Shown: one piece after another, positions 1-12,625 of the stretch
Numbering within the stretch: the first letter of the stretch is position 1
Layout: each line of letters opens with the position of its first letter
Source: Panorpa germanica
Lineage: Eukaryota > Arthropoda > Insecta > Mecoptera > Panorpidae
DNA: 64,000 bases
Assembly (NCBI GenBank): GCA_963678705.1
Contig: OY783209.1
Coordinates: 10,478,001-10,542,000, forward strand
Direction: 5' to 3'
Position numbers and translations under genes: made by a program
The notes under the pieces: model-generated
What the model was told of the DNA's origin: nothing
Database searches by the model: none
What the model saw: only the letters and a program-made list of their open reading frames with translations

Positions 1-1917
1 ATATTTAAGGTAATATTCATGCTTTGTGTATATATAAATAATTAGCAAAATTAAAATTAGTGTCACTTACGCAAAAGAATGATTCGTATTTTGACTATGA
101 ACACTTTAACAAAATAAAACAAACAAAAAAGTCGTCAAATATAAGTTTAAATGTTATCATATGATGCGATTGTGTTATCAAATAAACGATTAACTAAAAA
201 GTCACTCATTCAATAAAAAATAATCAAAAAAACTAAATAAATGAACTCAATTGATGTAGTCTAACGTCGAGTCAGTCCCGCATCCGAAACACTGACCAGT
301 ACTCCTCAGCACTGACTGTTGTCAGAACCACCAAACGACGAATCGATTGCACTCTGGAGGTCTTGAGCTCTGGAACGGGTGGTCACAGAGTGTTCTGCAA
401 GCACTAGGTTATTTAACTGACCATCATGCATAATAAACGCAATGTTGTTGTTAATATTTGTTGGTGGATTTCTCATGATATGGGGTTTTGTACAGATGTG
501 CAAGTACAATGTACAAGGTACATTCCCGCAAAACACAAAACATGGAAACTGCCTTAATAAGTTTAAGTTGTTTAGACATGAGTGTACTTTAATTTTTATA
601 ACTTGTTTGTCCAAGCTAGTGTAATTCCATCATGCGGTTTCGAAGGTTAGAAAAAGCATATTTTCTCTAACTTTTTTTAATATAATAAATATAAAAATAA
701 ATAAAGCAAGAATTATTGTCAACTCTTAAGCATAGAAAAAAGTAACAGACAGACAATGGGCCAGAGCATTGAAGATTAAGATCGGTGCATTAATTTTGAG
801 AAATCTACTTTGAAAAGTAAAATTTTGAGAAAAATGTGATTCAATTGCGACGCTGCTAACCGACCTAGTCTAGTGAGTGAAATTTCCAAAAGCTTTCTCT
901 TCCATAGCTTTACTCCGATTAATTTGAAACTTGTGGAAAATAATCTTAACATATTCTACTATTAGATAGGAACATCAAAAATGAAATATTTTATATTCTT
1001 TGCTATTTACCGTAAATTCGGTGAATGAATTGTGTCTTTTTGGTCAATTATTTTATTTATTTGGAATTAATAAAAACTTATTTTATACTTCTTTTTATTT
1101 ACATAGACCAGTATACTTGAATTACCAGTTTGTTTTTTACGTGTTGACCTATTTGCTTTTATCTCTAGAAGTTAAAGGAGAAAGTACAATATTTAAATCT
1201 GCAACTATCAGTTGGGTATGTGTGATGCAGTAGCTTTAGTAGATTGCAGTTTTAGTATAGTCATTTGTAAAGTTAGATTCACACTGGATTCAGTCGGTAC
1301 AATTATAACTAGATTTAATTGAATTTGCGTGGGAGTTAAACAAGAACGTAGTTTGAGATAGCTGTAGCTAAAGAAGGGCCCATATATTGAATATAGCCAC
1401 AGACCCCTATTAATCCAAGTACACCTGTCTGTTATCATTTTCCTTCGAATCATTTTTGCAATTTGTTTTATCCTAAAGTTAATGGAAGTAAATTACTACC
1501 TTAATATTATACCTACCTACCTACTTAATATTATGATAGTTGCCATTCGCAACATTGTTAGCCACGTATGTAAATTATGTGTAGTTACGGACACTTTGTA
1601 TAATTATATTTGGTAATTAATCCATTAAATAAAAATAACAATTTGACACAGGAAATATAAGTCAAGGAATTGAACTCAATTGTTCAGAAGTTTCGCCCAC
1701 TGTGCAATCTAGAGCCATTTTTTATTTAAGCGAGTCTATTAAATAAGATCGTAGGAAATTGCACATCAGAGATACAGCTTCAGAAACATATAGAGTATTA
1801 TATCTAAATGCTTAAGGTGTACAGACAGCTACATTACAATACTCTTTTTAAAATATTTAAGAAGCTTCAAAATAAATGGCCATTATTCAACGCACTGTGC
1901 GTTATTTTCAAGGACGT
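1..1917. other. gene-free AT-rich stretch
   Basis: No coding exon that I can support. A minus-strand open frame at 306-614 has a fairly protein-like end, but no partner exon with compatible phase was found. The rest is AT-rich sequence with short chance frames. Confidence 0.5.
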
Positions 1918-2556
1918 AATTGGCTTGTGTCCTATGTCTTAATTTCTATAAAAGTGTACTATATATTAATAAAGTGGGTTACTAGAACCTCAAATGTTCA
2001 ATTATTTTTTAATAACTTCTTATATGTTAAGAGATATTAACAATTAAGAAAGTCATTTTATCTCTTTAATTATTAAAGGGATTCAACGTTTTACACATTC
2101 CAAATGCATGTGACATCACAATCCTTGTGTAAGGTTACCAACCTTACAGCTCATAAAACTCTGCTATATGTATTTATATATCAAAATATCAAATATTATT
2201 TACAGCTATTTCAAGGAATAATAAAATTCCAATATTATATCTGCCTTAGCAGGGTTAAATAAAATAAAAACTTATTATTCTTTGGCTTAATTTGATTATT
2301 TGATTACCAACAGCTACAGAACATTACCACAGCACTGACCTACTCAATAAATAACTGACGGTAAAATGCATTTCACGTCATACAAATATGGTCGACCATT
2401 TCTAGCGCTAAAACTACAATTTAAACTATTAATTGCTATATCTCCGTCAACATTTAGATATATAATACAATAGACACGCCAATACTCATTTATTAACATC
2501 AATTTCAATCAACAATTGAAAAATCGACCACTAAAAAATAAGGACACAAGCCCATT
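1918..2556 (+). mobile_element. non-autonomous TIR element, family T (copy T1)
   Basis: About 640 bp bounded by an inverted repeat whose core reads GGCTTGTGTCC on the left and GGACACAAGCC on the right. The interior is AT-rich with no transposase frame. The same sequence recurs at 25706, 41331, 43254, 44770 and 59271, so it is a dispersed family. The best copy (T5, 44770-45399) has a 9-bp target duplication, which would fit a Mutator-like or Merlin-like group. This copy has no clear duplication. Confidence 0.8.
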
Positions 2557-3148
2557 GTACTGTATAACTAATATATAATATATCTAATACAATTTCTTTT
2601 TTAATCACAACTAGTAAACACGCCCATTATAAAAATAAATTAAATATTTGAAATGTCTTAGTAATCATTTAAAAGAAACATTACTTATTTATTATCATAA
2701 TGATAAGGCATGAATTTAGAGATGCGAAAATGTCAGTGTCAATGTCCACAAAGTTATTTAGATTGCAGTAATCTTTCACGTGGATCTATTTCACACATAT
2801 GGTGCAATGGAACAAACAAGGGATTAGCGCAAAATAGAATAGACAGTAAATAAGAGCCACCCTATGGTACTCACATGTAGTATTTAGTTTTTCTTGAACA
2901 AACTATTAATCGAAATTGAAATCGAACTCGTATCGTAACGTGTAAGACCTCCTTTAACAGTGAGTCATTAAAAATATTTCTAGTCATATTTCATATAAAA
3001 CGGATTAAAAATGAAACGAATATCATGTTATTTAACAAGCGTCGGCGTATTTTGTGCAGTAGCATTGCATATACGCCACACACATACTCGTATAGATCAG
3101 TTTAGCAAAAGTTTAGCAGATTGTGAATACTTCTAATTACCATATTCT

Positions 3149-4132
3149 TCTAATATATAAAATTCTCGTGTCGCGGTGTTTGTTCCCAAACTCCTTCGAA
3201 ACGGCTGAAACGATTTTGATAAAATTTTGTGTGCTTATCGGGTAGGTCTGAGAATCAGCCAACATCTATTTTTCATACCCCTAAATGTTAAGGGTGGTCC
3301 ACCCCAAAATTATTTGTTTTTATTCTTTCATGATTCAGCATTGAAAAATACATTTAATTCTAAATTTTCACACTTATATAATCAACCCCTGATTTTTAAT
3401 CGCTATTTTTATATTATTCTGTTCCATCCACAGATCCACAAGATGGCAATCGAATATAATAATTGTAGTATACTCAGTTATCCGCGCCAGGTGTCTCCCG
3501 TTGTCACTTTTTAACCAGCAAACATCATGGAATAGGGGTGAGAACGAAGCCGGCTTCCTTTCTCTCAGTTTTCCACCATTTTTTTTTTTTGATTTTATTT
3601 GTGTCTCGATCGTAGCAGTGACTGCTATACGTTTATTTTAATTTTTCAGTGCAACTCTCAAGTTAATTATATTTTCATAGTAAATTTATCATTATTTCTC
3701 AGTGCTATTATTATTTATTTACATTTTATAAATAATTAATAAAGACAGTTTTCACTTTAAATTGATTAAGAATTAAGAATCATATTCGCTAAAAACGGAC
3801 TGACCAAAAATATTGTACACGCCATTGCGTTGAAAGATTAATGTTTGTTTATTTTTTAATTGCAATAATTAGTAGTAGAAGTATGAATTATTTTCGATAT
3901 CCATCGATAGCTATCAATAATTGTAATTTAATATATTTGTTACTTTAATAAAGAATAATTTATTAACTTAAATAAAGTATACTTTAATTGTCTACAACGC
4001 TCCATTCCTCTTTGAATTATAATGACATGCCCACACACTTATAGTGTTAGCTATTTTTAAATATATTTTTAAAAAAAAAATATTTCCTAGAAATAACGTA
4101 TATGGCAAAACATCGTTTGCCGGGTCAGCTAG
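3149..4132 (+). mobile_element. non-autonomous Helitron
   Basis: The element starts with TC followed by an AT-rich leader and a conserved insect Helitron-type start (TATAAAATTCTCGTGTC). It ends with CTAG followed by T. Just upstream of the CTAG lies a perfect 6-bp stem hairpin, GGCAAA at 4104-4109 and TTTGCC at 4116-4121, as expected of a Helitron 3' terminus. No Rep/helicase is encoded, so this copy would have been moved in trans. There are no terminal inverted repeats and no visible target duplication, also as expected. Confidence 0.85.
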
Positions 4133-4880
4133 TATTATTATATAAGTAGTTCTCGTATATAAAAATTATAAATATACTTACTTTATACATAATATAAAAA
4201 TCTCTTTTATGTAAACCCCATATCGATTTTCTTTTTTTTTAATTTTGTATTTAAAATAAATTTATATTAAATACATTTTACATACAAAACTATAGGTCAT
4301 TATAAAAGTAACCTATTAGGAAATGATGATAATTTTAATAAAAATAGATTGCAAATGTAATGTTTGTTAATCAGTATCATGGTCATGATTTTTGAAGGTC
4401 AAAGCCATCTGTAATTATACACGTTACATGTACGCCTGCATGTAAGCAACACTATTAACCTCTGTTATTTATTACATATATAAATTAACTTTAAATATAT
4501 ATTAGGTCCATATGCGGATATTGTTAAATAATTACAAATAACAAATATTTTAAATGTTTGGTTTATTTAATTTTATGTGCACAGTGTTAAATTACTCAAG
4601 TGCTTGCCAAGATATTGCAGATATTGTTATTTGGAAAATAAGGCCCCTATTTTGTAACTGTTTGGCAAAGACAGCTTTGGTTAAAGTTACGTGCCTAATT
4701 TAAAAAAAATAAGCCGTTGAAAAAACTTTGGAGGTTAACGCACGTCAGTTGCAGTTAAAATATAGGGGTCTTACTTAAGATTGGTAAATATTTCAGTATA
4801 TTGCTTTATTTAAGTATTATATATGTTATATAGGAATAGGGATAATATATAAGCATTGGGCAAAGGAGAATACAATCAAA
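4133..4880. other. gene-free spacer
   Basis: AT-rich spacer between the Helitron and the 3' end of the OBP gene. I see no gene, tRNA or repeat end here. Confidence 0.5.
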
Positions 4881-5806
4881 TTAAAGATTCTCAGGTAAAA
4901 CATAGCCAATTTCACCACCTCCGTTCTTGTTAGTGCATTCGTAAACCCGTACTGCAGTTTCACAAGGATCATCCGAGTTCACAACCTGTAAAAAGAAATT
5001 TTTATATTATTTGTCAATGTTATATTTTGCATGCATTAGCAACTTCTCGCTATTTCGCATGCATTAGCAACTTCTCTAGCCTTTCAACTTACCGCTATTT
5101 CGCATGCATTAGCAACTTCTCTAGCCTTTCTAGCTTTCTGCAAATTTCCAATAGTCATAGGTGCCATCGCGATAATAAAGCCAGCTTTTGAAAAATGCCC
5201 TCCTTTTAGAATCCCACCCTGAAAATAATTTTTATTATTATTGTTATTATATCTGTTGGTTTTGTTCGGAAGGGACAGCCCATTGGTACAGATCACGTTA
5301 TTTAATTTACCTTATTGTATAAACATTCCAGAAAGCACTTAGCTGGTTTTGTCGTTGGCAGCTCATTTTTCTTTAAGATTACAAGGTCTTCTACGCTTAA
5401 TTCTGTGGCATTGCGACAATCCTCGGTTATTTTTCTAACTACATCATTCAGGGCACTCATAGTAACAGGCAGCTTTAAAGCAGCTAAAAATATTTCAAAT
5501 GCATCAGGTAATAGTAGAAACTACAACCTTCCTGTACAGGTTAGCTTTTGATGACTCGGTGAGTATCTCCGCTAGGCTGTATCTTCGGGTTCGTTATATT
5601 TTGTAGGTTTCATTGTTACATAGTTAAATTGATTATATAAATACATAATCATAACCTTATCAAGTAGCAGTGTATTCACATAGTATTAGGTCATTGGGGA
5701 TAGGACTCAGCATCGGAAATAAGTTGACATTAAACAAATTAAATATAAAAAAAAATTACTTACCTGTGGATCCAAGAGTAATTAATATAATTGTAGAAAA
5801 ATACAT
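4881..5806 (-). CDS. classical odorant-binding protein (4 exons)
   Basis: Secreted carrier of small hydrophobic ligands in the PBP/GOBP family. Exons, 5' to 3': 5806-5764, 5483-5311, 5218-5093, 4985-4881. All junctions are GT-AG with phases 1, 0, 0, and the product is 148 aa. Residues 1 to about 16 (MYFSTIILITLGSTAA) form a signal peptide. Six cysteines occur at 37, 64, 68, 111, 122 and 131, spaced X26, X3, X42, X10, X8. That matches the family's three-disulphide pattern, including CFLEC for C2-C3. The start is the only ATG giving a signal peptide. The reductase gene lies upstream on the same strand. The end of exon 3 with its donor is partly duplicated into the following intron. The ligand and expression site cannot be read from sequence. 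Confidence 0.93.
5029..5131 (-). repeat. local tandem duplication of the OBP exon 3 end
   Basis: About 38 bp at the 3' end of OBP exon 3 (including GCTAATGCATGCGAAATAGC) recurs directly after the splice donor inside the intron. A shorter third piece (AGAAGTTGCTAATGCATGC) follows. The first intronic copy lacks the GT that follows the exon copy, so it should not act as a donor. It looks like recent slippage or unequal exchange. Confidence 0.85.
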
Positions 5807-6930
5807 CGCGCTACAATAATTGTTACTTCTACAAATTTGAAATCGCAACTATCTATATCTCATTGGAATAATTTTAGAGTAAACACTAGAAATTGATTAG
5901 AATCAATTCGGAAATGCTTTCATAAATAATATAAAAAATGAATAATTATTTGATGGTATCTGTGTCCTGTTTCGAATTCCAAAAATCATCATTTAGAAGT
6001 AATTTCGTTAATAATTGTATAGAAATGGTAAATTGTATGAAATTTAAATTGTCACGCTCTGTAATATATCGATGGGAGATTAAAACGCGGACTAATTACT
6101 GGAGGGTAATTACTGGAGTACATGAAAACTTATTCAGAAATACTCAAACATTAAAACAGAAAAAAAGAAAACATTTGTATTGACAGTACAGATAAATATA
6201 CAGTTTCTATTTTAATTTTAGCAAAAACAAGATTTTTTTCATTTCTCAACATAATTTAGTTGGAAGAAGGAATGAAGACAACAGAGATTTATAAATATTT
6301 ATAACAATATATTTTTGTACACAGTTCAGTAAATGATTTATGATAAAAAATCTCTATTAATTAATTAACTTATATTATTAATTTATGTTTTAAAAGTTTA
6401 ATTGCTTAGTAGTAATTTTAACATAAAATGCGCCATCTATTAGAAAGTATATACAATTGATAAAGTTAATCATTTGTTTCATAAATGGCACTATTAGTTT
6501 ATAAATTAGAACGTTTTATCAGTAAGTAATAATATATTCTTTTACTTAAGTATATATAGTTGCATGCTAATTAGGTGTTAAAATAAACATATTTAGAAAG
6601 TATGGTTTTTTAATAAATTTTTCACTACAAAGTTATACAAGATAAAAATCTTAGACATAACTGAGTTTAATTTTAAGGTAGAATAAAAAATTGTTGAATA
6701 ATTTCTATAAAAATTATGAATATAAAACTTTTAAACTTTAACTAGGCGTTGTCTTGTTAAAATTGATAAATATGTTGTATTTTTAATTTACTAGTACTAC
6801 TCTATTAATTTTAAACAGCCGACATGAATGAAATTAGCAAGATATTTAAACGTCTATATGTCAAAGTTTAAATTTTGTGATATTCACTTAATACTTTAAG
6901 TACTTATAGGTAATAATAATATTTTAGCAA
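5807..6930. other. spacer between OBP and FAR genes
   Basis: Holds the OBP 5' flank and the FAR 3' flank. A plus-strand open frame at 5938-6183 has low-complexity composition and no family resemblance. I see no other gene. Confidence 0.5.
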
Positions 6931-9900
6931 TTAAATAAAAACCATTAAAACTTTCCAAACAAAGATCACTGCGAATCCAACAAGTAGGTACACTAAAAAA
7001 GTATTCAGCCCCTTCAATCTGAAACAAGGACAAAAATAAGTGCGTTAAGTACAGAAAACAAAACCAGCAGGTTTGTTGTTATTGTAGAAGGATTATTACA
7101 GAAAATATCTAGTTCTAGCAGGAGCTAAATCGCAAGGCATTTGCACCATCATATGCTTTCCAAGTCCTTTAAGAAAATATTCGAAGTAGTCATCCCAATG
7201 CAAGTTGGGCATGTGAAATGGAAGTCGTTGCTGATCCTATAAAATTAAAGAAATCAACATGATAACTTGGATATAACCCAGTAAACAATTTGGTGAAGTG
7301 CCCTATTTAGTGACGTTTCTATCACTATTTCACTTCAATTATAGTTCGCATCAACTTTATCTTCATTTGTATTCCGACAGGTGGAGTAATTTCGCCATCT
7401 GCAGCCGATAAAGTAGACATTTTATATGAAAAAATGTGAGAAACTGAACTATAAATGAACTCTTTTATGACAAAAAAATCATGACGCATTTTCAATATGA
7501 TGTCAAAGTGACTCCAAAATGTTTACTGGGAAGCCTCAGAATTCTTACAAGATATATAATATGCAACAGATATATAATATACAATTTTACCACCTTCAAT
7601 TTAGTGATGTATTGATAAACATTATAATAAAAATGATTCATCTCATGATGAAATCCAAGTAAACAAGTGCAGGTGTAAGATCAGTCTTAGTTTAATTACC
7701 TTACTATCAAGTTTTTCCCATAATTTGTGAATATTTTCCGTCTCGAAGAGCCATGGAGATGATATAACAAGATCTTCTAAACGTTGATGAATTTTTTTAT
7801 ACATCTTTATGAGCCTATACAAAATGTATACGATTTTTGTTATTTTTCTTTAAAAATAAAAATATATTTCAACTTATTTCCAATGTTTACTTTGGTTTTC
7901 GTCCTGTTACGAAGAGAAATGCGTCAATGAGAGACGCTGGTAGAAAATGCTGGAACAATTGAGCTGCCTTGTATCCCCAATTTGAAGTACAGAAAATTAG
8001 CATTGGGACCCTACAACAAAGCAAAGTATTTTTAAAAAAAAATTCAAACAGAAATTAGTACATACGAACTTACGTTATATTAAATACAATTATTCTCAAT
8101 AAAAAGCACCGTACACACTCGAAAACGTAAGGGGCCCCATTCCTGAGTTAGCCTAGATAATAGAGCGATACCGAATGCATGTATGTTACCAGTACAAAAT
8201 ATTCGAGTGTGTACAGAAATTGATTGTGTTGCTCCACTAATTCGTCACATTATAAACTGTGAAAAGTCAATACCATTTTGCGTTCTTCAGCGGGTATTTC
8301 AATGAGTTCTGTGCCGCCTTATTCATATCCTTCCAAGACAGTGGACTATCCGCAGAGCAATAGTTGTACACCATGGTCCTTGGATTTGATTTTGATCTAT
8401 AACTAATCATGTTTATAAGTATATCTGCGTTTTCTTCATGAAAGAATTGTTGTCTACTTACTTTTCAGAAACATCTGGTGCAGCTGCAATTATAGCATTG
8501 ACGCACCAATCGGCTGGAATGATGTAGGAGTTTAGCTCTGGATCAATTTTGAGGCAACGAACTGTACCAGAAAGGACAAGGGCTGTTACCCCGAGAACTA
8601 CGTACAAATTATCTGTCCATCCTTTGACGGGGTCTCTGTAGGTGGACATCACTTGCATTAACATAGAAAATTAAGAGATGTTAGTACAATGTATGGAAGA
8701 AACTATTTATGTTCTGCAGTACTATCAGTACAATATCATTGGTTCTTACGGGTTTACCATATTGACAGTGGTACCAACATACCATTATACAGCTACTAGC
8801 TGTTCGGCCCGTCAGAAGACAATGAGTGTGAGTTATGTATTTCTTTTTTTAAATAATTAATATTTCAAATGTGTTTAATTTTTTAATTGATCTATATCCG
8901 CTATACATTAAATTGATAAACTGTTTAATTAAATTTCCAATATCTACGCTTTTCTGGCTTTTTTGTAATCTTTTCTCAATTCATAGGCTTTCTTTTAAAA
9001 TTTTAGCAAAAACGGTTAAATTTATTTGCTAATTGGTGAATTAAAAGCGTATAACAATGTAATATTTCTTCCGCCTTCAATTAATTGTTACATTTAGTCT
9101 GTAAATATTGTCAGAAAATAAGAGCAAAATACATGATTTTCCTGTACTGTAAATTTGGTCGTAAGTAATGTTCCCCCCTGTCAGGCGCAATGATGTCTAA
9201 GTTTTATTAAATTCATGGACTTTTTTTTCTAAATTTATTTTTGGATTTCTTGAAATTTTGTGATGCAGTTATGTTCACTAGGCTTTAAAGTAAATAATTG
9301 CTTCATTACATTTTAAATATCTACGCGATTCTGGCTTTTATGCGACCTTTTTTAAATTCATGGACTTTTCTTTCTAAAATTTTTTTTTTTATTTCTTGAA
9401 ATTTTTTGATGCAGTTATGTTCGTTAGGCTTTAAATTAAAGAACTGCTGCATTACATTTTAAATATCTACGCGATTCTGGCTTTTATGCGACCTTTTTTA
9501 AATTCATGGACAATTTTTTTCTAAAATTTTTTTTTTGATTTCTTAAATTTTTTTGATGCAGTTATGTTGGTAATGTTTTAAATTAAAGAACTGCTTCATT
9601 AGATTTTAAATATCTACACAGAAACTCAAAAAATTGCATTGCTTTTAAAATCATAAAAGTGAACCTTTTCATCATTTTTAACAAGATTATAGCCTTCTTT
9701 CATTACATACTCTGATATAGAGATTTAATATATTGATATATCATAAACTAAAATACTAATTTAAAAATGAATTATAAATATGAAATCAGCATTTAAAATT
9801 AAGTTAAAATCCGTTATAAAATGACACATATTTTTCTTAAATTTTTACGAAAAGTAAGAAGGTTATACTCTTCTTCATCAATATATTAAATCTCTTTATC

Positions 9901-12273
9901 GGAGTATGCAATGAAAGAAGGCTATAATCTTGTTAAAAATTATGAAAAGGTTCACTTTTATGATTTTAAAAGCAATACAATTTTTTGAGTTTCTGCGTAG
10001 ATATTTAAAATTTAATGATGCAGTTCCTTAATTTAAAGCCTAACGAACATAACTGCATCAAAAAATTTCAATAAATCCAAAAAAAAATTATAGAAAAAAA
10101 ACGTCCATGACTTTAAAAAAGGTCGCATAAAAGCCAGAATCGCGTAGATATTTAAAATGTAATGAAGCTATTATTTACTTTAAAGCCTAGTGAACATAAC
10201 TGCATCAAAAAATTTCAAGAAATCCAAAAAAAGTTTTAGAAAAAAAAGAGTCCATGAATTTAAAAAAGGTCGCATAAAAGCCAGAATCGGGTAGGTATTT
10301 AAAATGTAATGAAACAGTTCTTTAATTTAAAGCCTAGTGAACATAACTGCATCAAAAAATTTCAAGAAATCTAAAAAAAAATTTTAGAAAAATAAAGTCC
10401 ATGAATTTAAAAAAGGTCGCATAAAAGCCAGAATCGCATATGTATTTAAAATGTAATGAAGCAATTCTTCACTTTAAAGCCTAGTGAACATAACTGCATC
10501 TAAAAATTTCAAGAAATCCAAAAAAAAATTTAAATACAAATGTCCATGAATTTAAAAAAGGTCGCATAAAAGCCAGAATCGCGTAGGTATTTAAAATGTA
10601 ATAAAGCTGTTATTTACTTTAAAGCCAAACGATCATAACTGCATCAAAAAAATGTAGAAAAAATGTCCATGAATTTAATAAAATTTAAGACATCATTGCG
10701 CCTGACAGAGGGGCAACATTACTTACGAGCAAAATTTACCGTACAAGAAAATCATGTATTTTGGTATTATTTTCTGACAATATTTACAGACTAAATGTAA
10801 CAATTAATTGAAGGCAAAAGAAGTATTACATTCTTATTCGTTTTTTATTCACAAATTAGCAATTAAATTTAATCGTTTTTATTAAAATTAATTAAGAGTT
10901 ATACAGCAAAAAGTTTATTGGTTTATGGTTTTCATTTACCTACTCCTGGTCGAAAAATTCCCACTGGTAAATGACTATCGCCTACAATTTGTTCTCCCAG
11001 ATACTTCGTGAACATGTAGATATTTGGCCAGTTGTTCAGTAAGGCAGGGGTAATTCTTGTCAAGGTGTCGTCGTCCAGAAATTCCAACAACTATAAAGAC
11101 ATGTACGTAACATGTGAATAAAAAATACATTCAGATGTAAATTATGCGTAAATATTACATAACTGTGTTTACCTGAAGCACCGTTTTATAATTTATTCCA
11201 GATTTCATAACTTCTTCTTTTATGGGAGTGTTTCTTAAGTGGCCATGAGAAAAAGCGGTAGATATTTGTACAATAGACTAGAAATATCAAGAAAATAACC
11301 CCAGGTAGAAAATTATTGTACAGTGTAGTTCCAAACTTGCTATAAGCTAATTCCATGGATCATTTTCTACCTGCGGCTAATAGAATTAACAACAGGAAAT
11401 ATATTACAGTCGCAGCTGACCAAACGTTGATTCTCAGCCCACTTATTCTTCTTCTACTTTACTTAAAGTCTACAAATATTTTAGGTTAGGAATACAAAAT
11501 GAACTCCAATAATTCTTAAGAGATCTGTCAGGATACAGTTTTGTTATTTGACAACTTTATACGATATTGCCTGGAAGTTTAACTATACCTTTAGGTTTTT
11601 CATGTCCTGGCAAATATTTAACAACTCAAAAACTCCTTGAGTATTCACCCTAAGAGAACTTTTTAGAGAGTCCTTGAATCTAACGTTAGCAGCGCCGTGG
11701 AAAACGATCTGCAACATCACAAGTTACTTTATGAAATCATTACAAATAAAAAGTTAAGCTACTCACAAAGCTACTTACCTGAACTTCGTCTTTAAGCCTA
11801 AAGATATCCTCCTCAGATATTCCTAATCTAGGATGACTGGCATCTCCAAACACTCCGTGAATTTTTTCTGAAAAATCTGGACACACTGTGAGAAGACCGT
11901 TGAATATCTGAGAAAATGTACAAATTTTAATAGCTAACAAGACGTCGTCTTCATTTTATCATTCATCTTCTTACCTTCTGCTTACAATATTCTTTTATTC
12001 GACTTTCAGCTGTTACTTCATTTTTGTTTCTAACCAATATATAAATTTTCTTAATTTTTGGAAAAGTTGCCAGTAATTTTCTAAGCAACAGTTTCCCAAG
12101 AAAACCTGTTCCACCTGTCAGAAATATAGTAGTATCTTCATAGAAAGAGTCGAGAGAATCTGCAAAGATTTCAAGTAATAATATTTCTAAGTATTTATGA
12201 AACTTAAACAATGAAAATTAAGAAACTTACTATTGGTGCAATACTGGGCACTTGCACATTCTTTGTCATCCAT
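6931..12273 (-). CDS. alcohol-forming fatty acyl-CoA reductase
   Basis: Reduces long-chain acyl-CoA to fatty alcohol with NADPH at the ER or peroxisome membrane, feeding wax, cuticular lipid or pheromone synthesis. Twelve exons, 5' to 3': 12273-12231, 12159-11975, 11907-11779, 11708-11589, 11277-11173, 11090-10940, 8651-8462, 8396-8274, 8010-7891, 7814-7700, 7236-7100, 7018-6931. Phases are consistent throughout and the product is 501 aa, the usual family length. Residues 29-36 TGGTGFLG form the Rossmann dinucleotide motif. Y219-x3-K223 (YMFTK) is the catalytic pair. The C-terminal FAR_C domain (about 355-475) ends in a hydrophobic helix (LVYLLVGFAVIFVW), typical of insect FARs. A 5'UTR intron is likely, with an acceptor at 12282-12283. 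Intron 6 (8652-10939) carries a foldback element and intron 10 carries a P-family element. Insect FARs form large families, so the product alcohol is unknown. Confidence 0.95.
7277..7530. mobile_element. family P MITE, 254-bp variant (copy P1)
   Basis: Ends in inverted repeats CCCAGTAAACAATTTGGTG and CTCCAAAATGTTTACTGGG and has no coding capacity. It lies in FAR intron 10. Copy P6 (54747-55000) is the same length and nearly the same sequence in the opposite orientation. Longer relatives of 816-863 bp occur at 27797, 32014 and 33763. No clear target duplication was found, so the superfamily is left open. Confidence 0.85.
8985..10890. mobile_element. long foldback element with internal tandem repeats
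   Basis: Two long arms are reverse complements: 9000-9740 on the left, 9880-10890 on the right, with a loop of about 140 bp. The outer part of each arm is unique (for example, CTGTAAATATTGTCAGAAAATA on the left is mirrored near 10785-10805). Inside lie tandem units of about 120 bp, each containing a GATGCAGTTATGTT-type core and a GATTCTGGCTTTTATGCGAC-type core (in inverse on the right). The right arm has more units (about 5-6) than the left (about 3). It lies in FAR intron 6. A related single unit at about 8935-9000 suggests the true left edge may lie slightly further out. No transposase frame was seen. Confidence 0.85.
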
Positions 12274-12625
12274 ATTTCAACCTGTTAGACAACAAATAAT
12301 AAACTACAACATGTTGTCGCTTACAAATGCTTATATACCGATATTTATCGAGTCCTTGAATAGTAGAAATGTTGAGCTCTGATAAACACTGCTACTGTGA
12401 AGCTAAAAAGTAGTGGATTAAAATCATATGTGATAGGAAATTAATATTATCTTTTGCGCTTCAGAAGTGGGCCATGGTTGTACACCCACACCCAGTAGTG
12501 TATCAATAAGAGCTGACTGTTTTAAAATCACTGCCATTTGACACCAGTATTATTTAAACCCGTCAAATTTAAGATATGCAGTCTAGAGGTATGAGAAATT
12601 AGTCATGGCAGTAGCTATATGAGTA

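Noticed and set aside
306-614. 102-codon minus-strand open frame with a protein-like C-terminus
   Set aside because: No upstream exon, no family resemblance and no start context; may be a lone terminal exon but cannot be supported.
5938-6183. 81-codon plus-strand frame 5' of the OBP gene
   Set aside because: Composition of random AT-rich DNA and no recognisable domain.
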